Both the position numbers and the translations under genes were made by a program. The notes under the pieces were generated by a model. The model had not been told where the DNA came from and made no database searches. It was given only the letters and a program-made list of their open reading frames with translations. Source: CBFGWV01 sp965652545 (GTDB taxonomy: Bacteria > Pseudomonadota > Gammaproteobacteria > Competibacterales > Competibacteraceae). From it: 19,046 nucleotides of DNA. The DNA lies in NCBI GenBank assembly GCA_965652545.1, contig CBFGWV010000063.1:1-19046 (forward strand), read 5' to 3'. Shown one piece after another: positions 13,030-19,046 of this stretch; the stretch's first letter is position 1; every line of letters starts with the position of its first letter.

Positions 13030-16000
13030 AGCGCCACCTCCGCATGGCCGATGTGTCCGCGCCGCCGCTCGACGACGGCGCGGATCACGACATAGAAAAC
13101 AGGCGTCAGCAGCAGGCCGAACACGGTGACGCCGATCATGCCGGCGAACACCGCCGTGCCCATGGCCTGACGCATCTCCGCGCCGGCGCCGCTGGCGGTG
13201 ACCAGGGGCACCACACCCATGATGAAGGCCGCCGAGGTCATCAGAATGGGGCGCAGCCGCAGTCGCGCGGCCTCCAACACCGCTTGTACGCGGCTCTTGC
13301 CCTGTTCCTGCTGCTCCTTGGCGAACTCCACAATGAGGATGGCGTTCTTGCACGCCAGCCCCACCAGGACGATCAGCCCGATCTGCGTGAAGATGTTGTT
13401 GTCACCGCCCTGGATCATCACCCCGACGATGGCCGACAACAGCGTCATCGGCACGATCAGGACGATGGCCAGGGGCAGCGACCAGCTCTCGTACTGCGCC
13501 GCCAGCACCAGCATCACCAGCACGACCACCAGCGGGAAGACGAACACCGCCGTGTTCCCAGCGAGGATCTGCTGGTAGGTGAGGTCGGTCCACTCGAAGG
13601 TCATGCCGTTGGGCAGGGTCTGGTCGAGAATGCGAGTGATCGCTGCCTCGGCCTGGCCCGAACTGAAGCCCGCCGCCGGCCCGCCGTTGATCTCCGCGGT
13701 CGGGTAGCCGTTGTAGTGCATTACCCGATCCGGTCCCGCGGTGAAGCTCACATCCACCAGCGACCCCAGCGGCACCATGTCGCCATGGATATTGCGCACC
13801 TTCAGGTTACGGATCTGGTCCGGCTCCTGGCGGTACTCCGGCTCGGCCTGCGCGTTGACTTGATAGGTACGGCCGAAGCGGTTGAAGTCGTTCACGTACA
13901 GCGAGCCGAGATAGATCTGCAAGGTATCGAACACCGCCGCCAGGGGCACACCCTGGGTCAGCGCCTTCTCGCGATCGACATCGACGTTCAACTGTGGCGA
14001 CCCCACGCTGAAGCTGGAGAAGACGCCCTCAAGGGCCGGATCCTGCCAGGCCGCCATGACCACGTTCTGGGTCTGCTGGAACAATTCCTCGAAACCCAGG
14101 CTGGCGCGGTCTTCCACTTGTAGACGGAAGCCCCCTATGGTGCCCAGGCCTTGTACCGGCGGCGGCGGGAATATGGCCGTGAACGCATCGCGGATGCCGG
14201 AAAACTGCTGGTTGAGCGCCATGGAAATGGCGCCGGCCGACAGCGACGGGTCGCGGCGCTCGTCGAACGGATCGAGAGTGACGAACAGCACGCCGGCGTT
14301 GGAGCTGGGCGTGAAGCCGTTGATCGACAAGCCCGGGAAGGCCACCGCCGACTCCACCCCCGGCTGGGCCAGGGCGATATCGGTCATGGCGCGAATGACC
14401 GCATCGGTGCGATCCAGCGAGGCGGCATCGGGCAACTGGGCGAAGGACACCAGGTACTGCTTGTCCTGCTGCGGCACGAAGCCCGCCGGGACGTTGGAGA
14501 AGCCCAGGTAAGCCAGACCGACCAGGGCGGCGTACAGCACCAGTGTGATACCGCTGCGCCGCACCAGCGTACCGACCATGCCCACGTATCCGCGGCTGCC
14601 CCAGTCGAAGAAGCGGTTGAAGGGCTTGAACACCAACCGCGCGAACAGCCCGTCGATCACACGGGTGAGCACGTCCTTTTTTGCCCCGTGCGGCTTGAGC
14701 AGCACCGCCGACAGCGCCGGGCTCAGGGTGAGCGAGTTGATCGTCGAAATGAAGGTGGAAATGGTGATAGTCAACGCGAATTGGCGATAGAACTGCCCTG
14801 TCAGCCCCGAGATGAAGGCGGTGGGGATGAACACCGCCGCCAGCACCAGCGAGGTGGCGACGATGGGGCCGGTGACCTCGCGCATGGCCTGTTTGGTGGC
14901 CTCCAGCGGCGTGAGCCCCAGCGCGATGTTGCGCTCGACGTTTTCCACCACGACGATGGCATCGTCCACCACGATGCCGATGGCCAGCACCAGACCGAAC
15001 AGCGACAGCGCGTTGAGCGAAAAGCCCATCAGGTACATCACCGCGAAGGTGCCGATCAACGACACCGGCACGGCCACCAGCGGGATGATCGAGGCCCGCC
15101 AGGTCTGCAGGAACAGGATGACCACGATGACCACCAGCACGATGGCCTCGAGCAAGGTGTGCACCACCGCCTCGATGGACCCGCGGACGAACACGGTGGG
15201 GTCGTAAACGATGCGGTAGTCCACCCCTTCGGGGAAGCCTTGCTTGAGCGTCTCCATGGTGCTGCGCACCTGATCGGAGAGTGCAATGGCGTTGCTGCCG
15301 GGGCGTTGGAACACGCCCAGGGCGGCGGCCGGCTTGTTGTCCAGCAGTGATCGGATGGCGTAGCTGTCCGAGCCGATCTCGGCCCGGCCGACATCGCGCA
15401 GGCGGGTGATCTCACCGCCGTCGCCGACATCGATGACGATGTTCTCGAACTCCTCCTCGCTGGAGAGGCGTCCTTTGACGTTGATCAGCAACTGATAGTC
15501 GCTGCTGCCGGGGGAGGGCGGTGCACCCAGGGAGCCGGCGGCGACCTGGATATTTTGCTGCCGGATTGCCGCGACCACGTCGTTGGCCGTGAGCTGGCGC
15601 GCGGCGATACGCGCCGGGTCCAGCCACACGCGCATGGCATAGGAGCCGGCCCCGAAGACCTGAACGTCACCGGCACCTTGCAGCCGCGCGAGTTCGTCCT
15701 TGACGTACAAGCGGGCGTAGTTGGCCAGGTACAGCATGTCGTAGCGGTCGTTTGGCGAGACCAGGTGCACCACCATGGTCAGGTCGGGGGATGATTTTTC
15801 CGTCACCACGCCCAGGCGCTGGACCTCTTCGGGCAGCCGCGGCAAGGCGCGCGCCACGCGGTTCTGGACCGCCACCTGCGCCTCGTCCAGGTCGGTGCCC
15901 AAGGCGAAGGTCACCGTCAGTGTCATGCCGCCGTCGGAGGTCGATTGCGAGGCGGTGTAGAGCATGTTCTCCACACCGTTGATGGCTTGCTCCAGCGGCG

Positions 16001-16193
16001 TCGCCACCGTTTCGCCGATCACCTTGGGATTGGCGCCGGGGTAGGTCGCCCGCACCACCACCGTGGGCGGGACGACCTCCGGATACTCGCTGATCGGCAA
16101 CTGGAACAAGGCCAGCCCGCCAGCGATGAGGATGATCAACGACAGTACGGCGGCGAAGATCGGCCGGGTGATGAAAAATTGGGACAGGTTCAT
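13026..16193 (-). CDS. RND multidrug efflux pump, HAE1 family (MexF-like)
   Basis: The 1055-residue protein has the full HAE1 architecture: MNLSQFFITRPIFAAVLSLI as first membrane helix, two periplasmic pore/docking loops, and twelve predicted helices. Asp410 and Asp411 in GIVVDDAIVVVENVER are the proton-relay pair of TM4, equivalent to AcrB Asp407/Asp408. Segments such as EYPEVVPPTVVVRATYPGAN and VGDVQVFGAGSYAMRVWLDP-type sequence place it nearer MexF/OqxB than MexB. It works as an inner-membrane trimer, exporting small amphiphilic or aromatic compounds with proton antiport. AGGAG lies 7 bases before its ATG. It follows the adaptor gene by 175 bases and overlaps the truncated channel gene by 4. 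No internal disruption is visible, so the pump itself looks functional. Confidence 0.96.
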   Translation of the reverse strand: MNLSQFFITRPIFAAVLSLIILIAGGLALFQLPISEYPEVVPPTVVVRATYPGANPKVIGETVATPLEQAINGVENMLYTASQSTSDGGMTLTVTFALGTDLDEAQVAVQNRVARALPRLPEEVQRLGVVTEKSSPDLTMVVHLVSPNDRYDMLYLANYARLYVKDELARLQGAGDVQVFGAGSYAMRVWLDPARIAARQLTANDVVAAIRQQNIQVAAGSLGAPPSPGSSDYQLLINVKGRLSSEEEFENIVIDVGDGGEITRLRDVGRAEIGSDSYAIRSLLDNKPAAALGVFQRPGSNAIALSDQVRSTMETLKQGFPEGVDYRIVYDPTVFVRGSIEAVVHTLLEAIVLVVIVVILFLQTWRASIIPLVAVPVSLIGTFAVMYLMGFSLNALSLFGLVLAIGIVVDDAIVVVENVERNIALGLTPLEATKQAMREVTGPIVATSLVLAAVFIPTAFISGLTGQFYRQFALTITISTFISTINSLTLSPALSAVLLKPHGAKKDVLTRVIDGLFARLVFKPFNRFFDWGSRGYVGMVGTLVRRSGITLVLYAALVGLAYLGFSNVPAGFVPQQDKQYLVSFAQLPDAASLDRTDAVIRAMTDIALAQPGVESAVAFPGLSINGFTPSSNAGVLFVTLDPFDERRDPSLSAGAISMALNQQFSGIRDAFTAIFPPPPVQGLGTIGGFRLQVEDRASLGFEELFQQTQNVVMAAWQDPALEGVFSSFSVGSPQLNVDVDREKALTQGVPLAAVFDTLQIYLGSLYVNDFNRFGRTYQVNAQAEPEYRQEPDQIRNLKVRNIHGDMVPLGSLVDVSFTAGPDRVMHYNGYPTAEINGGPAAGFSSGQAEAAITRILDQTLPNGMTFEWTDLTYQQILAGNTAVFVFPLVVVLVMLVLAAQYESWSLPLAIVLIVPMTLLSAIVGVMIQGGDNNIFTQIGLIVLVGLACKNAILIVEFAKEQQEQGKSRVQAVLEAARLRLRPILMTSAAFIMGVVPLVTASGAGAEMRQAMGTAVFAGMIGVTVFGLLLTPVFYVVIRAVVERRRGHIGHAEVAL

Positions 16194-16368
16194 GACCGGA
16201 CTCCTGGGAGGCTGTCTGACTTGAGCGTCCGTAGCGAGGGAAGCCGGTATCGAGACAGATTTTTCTATCGTTTGCGGAAGATAGTCTTAGCTATCTGACA
16301 AAAAGGATTGGAAAATATGGCCGATATCCGGCTTTCCGCAGTAGGACAGTCTCAAGTCCGACAGCTTC
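16194..16368. other. AT-rich adaptor-pump intergenic region with nested inverted repeats
   Basis: This gap is unusually long and A/T-rich for an efflux operon. It contains AGATAG-N6-CTATCT (about 16279-16296) and, overlapping it, CTATC-N10-GATAG (about 16266-16285). The minus-strand RNA could fold the first into a hairpin. The CTATCG half-site also occurs in the dyad upstream of the LysR gene (17633-17654). It could hold a second regulator site, an internal promoter or an attenuating structure; no T tract supports termination. Confidence 0.35.
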
Positions 16369-17577
16369 CTAGCCGCCGCTGGCAAGCGTCGGCGGCTGGC
16401 GTTCGGCCAGGGCCGGGCCGTCCAGGCGGCTTTCGCGGGCGAGCAGGGCCTGGCGCTGTTCCGGCGTGGCCATGGCCACCGGGTTCGGATCGACCGTCAC
16501 CCCGGGGCGCACCCGTTGCAGACCGTTGACGACGATGGTCTCGCCGGCGGTGAGCCCATCGCGCACGATGCGAAGGTTCTCGACCTTGGGGCCGAGCACG
16601 ACCGGGCGGTATTCGATCTGAAAGTCGTTATTGACCACGTAGACGAAGCGGTTGGACAAGTCGGTACCGATGGCGCGGTCGTCGATCAGCACCGCAGGCC
16701 GGGCGTCGCCGCTGACGAGCTGAACGCGGGCGAACAGCCCCGGCGTGAAGCGGCCATGGTCGTTGGCGAACACCGCCCGTGCCTGGATGGTGCCGGTGTC
16801 GGGGTTCAGGCCGCTGTCCATGAAGTCCAGCCGGCCGAGATGTGGAAACCCCTGCTCGTCGGCCAGCGCCATGAAGACCTTGGCCGCATCGGTGCGGTGG
16901 CCGATCTTCAGATACGTCTGCTCGTCGATATCGAAGTACGCATGCACCTGATCGGTGGACACCACACGGGTGAGCACGGTCTCACCGGCGCTGACCAGTG
17001 AGCCTTCGCGCACCTGGGCACGCGAGACGCGGCCGTCAATGGGCGAAGTAATGCGGGTGTATTCGAGGTTCAGGCGCGCAGCATCCAGGGCGGCCTGGGT
17101 GGCGGCGATGGCGGCTTTGCCCTGCTTGACGGCCGATTCGGTGGCATCGACGCCGGCGGCGCTGATGGCATTCTGCTGCTTGAGCCGTGCCGCGCGGTTG
17201 AACTCGCGCTCGCTCAGCTCCAGTTGGGCACGCTGGCGGTTGAGCTCGGCCTCGAGCCGATCGACGTCCGCTTGGTAGGGGCGCGGGTCGATGCGATAGA
17301 GCAGCTCGCCCTTGGCGACACGGCTGCCGTCGTCGAACGCCACCGCCTCGATGTAGCCGCTCACGCGCGGACGGATGTCCACCTCGTGTGGCGCGGCCAG
17401 TCGGCCGGTGAAGATGCTGCGCTCGCTCAGCGATTCGCTGATGGCGGTGGCCACGTCCACCTGCGGCGCGGGCGGGGCCTCGGCCGCGGTTTCGGCATTG
17501 CTGGCCGAGCATGCTGTCAGGATCGCTGCCAGCACGAGGCCAAGAGATCGGCGGATAATCCGGTCGATTCCGTCCAT
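16369..17577 (-). CDS. RND periplasmic adaptor (membrane fusion protein), MexE-like lipoprotein
   Basis: The 402-residue protein starts MDGIDRIIRRSLGLVLAAIL and has a lipobox LTAC with Cys23 as the predicted acylated residue. Domain order is the usual one: beta-barrel/lipoyl first half (FTGRLAAPHEVDIRPRVSGY, 56-75), an alpha-helical hairpin (~100-170, rich in Glu/Gln/Arg/Ala), lipoyl second half (RITSPIDGRVSRAQVREGSL), and the barrel and membrane-proximal domains. It bridges the RND pump to an outer-membrane channel. I choose the ATG at 17577 because GGGAG lies 5 bases upstream and the signal peptide begins at once; an in-frame ATG at 17634 is less suitable. It is the first gene of the operon and divergent from a LysR regulator, as in MexEF-like systems. 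Confidence 0.94.
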   Translation of the reverse strand: MDGIDRIIRRSLGLVLAAILTACSASNAETAAEAPPAPQVDVATAISESLSERSIFTGRLAAPHEVDIRPRVSGYIEAVAFDDGSRVAKGELLYRIDPRPYQADVDRLEAELNRQRAQLELSEREFNRAARLKQQNAISAAGVDATESAVKQGKAAIAATQAALDAARLNLEYTRITSPIDGRVSRAQVREGSLVSAGETVLTRVVSTDQVHAYFDIDEQTYLKIGHRTDAAKVFMALADEQGFPHLGRLDFMDSGLNPDTGTIQARAVFANDHGRFTPGLFARVQLVSGDARPAVLIDDRAIGTDLSNRFVYVVNNDFQIEYRPVVLGPKVENLRIVRDGLTAGETIVVNGLQRVRPGVTVDPNPVAMATPEQRQALLARESRLDGPALAERQPPTLASGG

Positions 17578-17632
17578 TGTGACTCCCACGGTTCGCTTAT
17601 TATTGCAGTGCAGCGATTGTGGTGGGCGGCGC

Positions 17633-17654
17633 AACTATCGTCTAATTTATAGTT
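17633..17654. promoter_or_regulatory. AACTAT-N10-ATAGTT dyad, candidate LysR operator
   Basis: A perfect 6-bp inverted repeat with a 10-base AT-rich spacer sits in the 109-base gap between the divergent LysR gene and the efflux adaptor. The dyad includes -10-like hexamers on both strands (TATAGT at 17648-17653 plus; TATAAA at 17650-17645 minus). Occupation could therefore affect both directions. The spacing is one base shorter than the classical T-N11-A LysR motif, so assignment to this regulator is inference. Confidence 0.5.
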
Positions 17655-17686
17655 CGTATGCGTCACATAACTTCAGGTGATCAATC

Positions 17687-18709
17687 GTGAAGACAGGCGA
17701 TCTCAATCTGTTGGCGGTCTTTGACGCCATCATGCGGGAAGGGTCGGTCACCCGGGCGGCGGATCGCCTGGCGATGACGCAGCCGGCGGTGTCCAACGCG
17801 ATGGCCCGCATGCGATTGGCCTGGAACGACCCACTGTTCGTGAAGAACGGTCGCGGTGTCGTCCCCACGCCGCAGGCGGTGGCCTTGTGGGAGCGGGTGC
17901 GGCCGCATCTGCAAGGTTTGCGCGAGGCGGTGACGCCGGAGCCCTTCGATGCCAAAGCATCGCGACGCGGCTTTCGCATCGCCGCCGCCGATGTGATCGT
18001 CGAGATGCTGTGGCGCCCGTTGCGGCGGCGGGTGGAGCGCGATGCGCCGGGTATCGATTTCTATGCGGTGCCTTATACCAAGCTCGGTGCCGACGGTCTG
18101 TTGATGAACGGCGAGGTGGATGCGGTCATCGGACCGACGATGCGCGATACGCCGGCGCAGATTCATCACACGCCGCTGCTGTGTTCGTATTTTGCCTGCG
18201 CGATGCGTAAGGACCACCCGCTGGCCGGGCGGCCGTTGAGCCTGGAGGCGTATGCGGCGGCCGAGCACTTGTTGGTGTCGCTCTCGGGGGACCCGCGCGG
18301 CATGGTGGACGATCTGCTGGAGCAGCAGGGGTTGAGGCGCCGCGTGTCGGTGACGGTGAATCATTTTGCGGCCGTTCCGTCCCTGCTGCGCGAGAGTGAT
18401 CTGATCTGCACGGTGCCGTTCGTGGTGGTGGCCGAGTGTTCGGCGGTGAACGACTTGTTCATCACGCGTCCCCCGCTCGATTTATCGACCAAACCGCTGT
18501 CTTTGTTGTGGCATGAGCGCAGTGAGCGTGATCCGGGGCATCGTTGGTTGCGCGAGCAGATTGCGGGGGTGACTGAAGAGGTGAAGCGGGCGCACCCGAC
18601 GCCGGCATGCCTCTGCCCGGGTCAGATGAACGCCATCGATCTGCTGGCCAGGGAGCGTAGCGGGGCGCAGGTGGCAGTCGATGAATTGATGGAACTCGCG
18701 CCCGGTTGA
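17687..18709 (+). CDS. LysR-family transcriptional regulator (MexT/NodD-like)
   Basis: Translation starts at GTG 17687, with AGGTGA at 17674-17679 seven bases upstream. The 340-residue protein opens MKTGDLNLLAVFDAIMREGS and has the LysR winged HTH (SVTRAADRLAMTQPAVSNAM, 20-39). The usual dimerisation helix and a two-lobed effector domain follow (FRIAAADVIVEML, NGEVDAVIGPT, LLVSLSGDPRGMVDDLLEQQG, DLICTVPFVV). It resembles the NodD/MexT branch and, like MexT beside mexEF-oprN, lies next to an RND operon, here divergently. It probably activates that operon in response to an aromatic or electrophilic co-inducer (inference). The last ~48 residues, after HRWLREQI, extend beyond the usual LysR end and include PACLCPG with two cysteines. 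Confidence 0.95.
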   Translation: MKTGDLNLLAVFDAIMREGSVTRAADRLAMTQPAVSNAMARMRLAWNDPLFVKNGRGVVPTPQAVALWERVRPHLQGLREAVTPEPFDAKASRRGFRIAAADVIVEMLWRPLRRRVERDAPGIDFYAVPYTKLGADGLLMNGEVDAVIGPTMRDTPAQIHHTPLLCSYFACAMRKDHPLAGRPLSLEAYAAAEHLLVSLSGDPRGMVDDLLEQQGLRRRVSVTVNHFAAVPSLLRESDLICTVPFVVVAECSAVNDLFITRPPLDLSTKPLSLLWHERSERDPGHRWLREQIAGVTEEVKRAHPTPACLCPGQMNAIDLLARERSGAQVAVDELMELAPG

Positions 18710-18728
18710 TGCCGGCGGGTTGTCGGTG

Positions 18729-18760
18729 CCGCAGTCCGCACTACGCGTCCGCAGTCTGCA
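18729..18760. repeat. 12-base imperfect direct repeat
   Basis: CCGCAGTCCGCA (18729-18740) recurs as CCGCAGTCTGCA (18749-18760) with a single difference, 20 bases apart. It sits between the LysR stop and the large palindrome. No function is suggested by the sequence itself. Confidence 0.5.
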
Positions 18761-18764
18761 CGCC

Positions 18765-18878
18765 GCCGTGAGGGTCGGGCGAGTCCCGATCGGACTCGCT
18801 GTAAACACGTCCGTGTGCGCTCGACGGCAGCATCCATGCTGCCGACGGTCCGATCGGAACCCGCCCGACCCTCACGGC
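18765..18878. repeat. 114-base structured palindrome with 31-bp arms and two internal hairpins
   Basis: Left arm 18765-18795 and right arm 18848-18878 are reverse complements at 29 of 31 positions. Both exceptions become G-U pairs in a minus-strand transcript but A-C mismatches in a plus-strand transcript. The 52-base loop contains ACACG-TC-CGTGT (18805-18816) and CGGCAGCAT-CC-ATGCTGCCG (18825-18844). The left arm can alternatively fold on itself as GCGAGTCC-N5-GGACTCGC (18779-18799), using exactly the two bases that mismatch the right arm. It lies just downstream of the LysR gene and could stop its transcript. It looks like an interspersed repeat element or a structured RNA; copy number cannot be judged here. 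Confidence 0.85.
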
Positions 18879-18884
18879 TCACTT

Positions 18885-18964
18885 CGATGGCTGCTCGATG
18901 GCTGCTCGATGGCTGCTCGATGGCTGCTCGATGGCTGCTCGGTAATGGCTGCTCGGTAGCTGTT
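18885..18964. repeat. Tandem repeat, 11-base unit CGATGGCTGCT
   Basis: Five perfect copies of CGATGGCTGCT run from 18885 to 18939. A 14-base variant (CGGTAATGGCTGCT, 18940-18953) and a degenerate copy (CGGTAGCTGTT, 18954-18964) follow. The unit is about one helical turn and not a multiple of three, so it is unlikely to be coding; open frames across it are incidental. The array begins 6 bases after the large palindrome. Confidence 0.95.
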
Positions 18965-18989
18965 CGGCACGTCGTGAACCCGGGCACCC

Positions 18990-19021
18990 GTAGGAGCCCT
19001 GCCCTCAGGGCGATTGTCGCC
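18990..19021 (+). repeat. REP-like element: GTAG head plus hairpin
   Basis: GTAG at 18990-18993 is followed by GCCCTG-CCCT-CAGGGC (18996-19011), a perfect 6-bp stem, and an overlapping alternative stem GGCGA-TTG-TCGCC (19009-19021). A GTAG tetranucleotide leading into an imperfect palindrome is the hallmark of bacterial REP sequences recognised by RAYT transposases. A further CCGGCG/CGCCGG pair (19020-19025 and 19037-19042) continues to the window edge, where a second REP copy could follow. Confidence 0.55.
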
Positions 19022-19046
19022 GGCGCCACTGGCCTCCGCCGGTTTG

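Noticed and set aside
12790..13353. A 187-codon minus-strand frame extending the efflux remnant upstream
   Set aside because: The first ~108 codons lie out of frame within the RND pump gene and are Arg/Gly/His-rich shadow; only the part from the ATGA-coupled start has a signal peptide and family resemblance.
14151..15350. A 399-codon plus-strand open frame opposite the RND pump
   Set aside because: The translation is rich in His/Arg/Asp/Gln without any domain pattern and is fully explained by the codon bias of the pump gene on the other strand.
18885..18964. CRISPR array
   Set aside because: Units are 11 bases and directly abutting with no spacers, and no cas gene is present.
18622..19029. 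Minus-strand 135-codon frame across the tandem repeats
   Set aside because: It runs through the palindrome and an 11-base array that shifts frame each unit, and through the end of the LysR gene; no domain or ribosome site.

Overview
The window looks like chromosomal DNA from a high-GC gammaproteobacterium. The tRNA-Glu closely resembles the enterobacterial form and both tRNAs carry an encoded CCA. The gene families (soxBDAG sarcosine oxidase, HAE1-type RND pump, TAXI receptor, sigma-54 activator) fit the Pseudomonas/Halomonas/Ectothiorhodospira range. I cannot fix the genus from sequence alone. An acidic secreted protein and sarcosine catabolism, the end of glycine-betaine breakdown, are compatible with a saline habitat, but that is inference.

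Layout. (1) 1-2741: an Lrp/AsnC regulator cut by the left edge, divergent from a two-gene unit in which a class II glutamine amidotransferase overlaps a class V PLP enzyme by 10 bases. The pathway is not recognisable. (2) 2742-3857: a lower-GC intergenic stretch, a small acidic secreted protein, and a compact tRNA-Ala/tRNA-Glu operon on the minus strand with a textbook promoter and terminator. (3) 3858-9891: an orphan TAXI-type solute receptor converging on the minus-strand soxB-soxD-soxA-soxG operon for heterotetrameric sarcosine oxidase, whose genes abut or overlap. (4) 10161-12785: a PAS-containing sigma-54 activator divergent from soxB, followed by a FAD monooxygenase. (5) 12790-18709: a LysR regulator divergent from an RND efflux operon (adaptor, then MexF-like pump). 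The operon ends in what appears to be only the first ~70 residues of an outer-membrane efflux factor, cut off at the monooxygenase's terminator hairpin. (6) 18710-19046: no gene, but three kinds of repeat: a 114-base structured palindrome, an 11-base tandem array and a REP-like GTAG hairpin.

How the parts work together. The sox enzyme should demethylate sarcosine to glycine, passing the one-carbon unit to tetrahydrofolate. The divergent activator is the obvious candidate regulator. The adaptor and pump form an inner-membrane efflux complex that must borrow an outer-membrane channel from elsewhere, since its own appears lost. The most interesting items are the amidotransferase/PLP pair, the truncated channel gene, the altered GAFTGA loop of the activator and the bistable palindrome at the right end.
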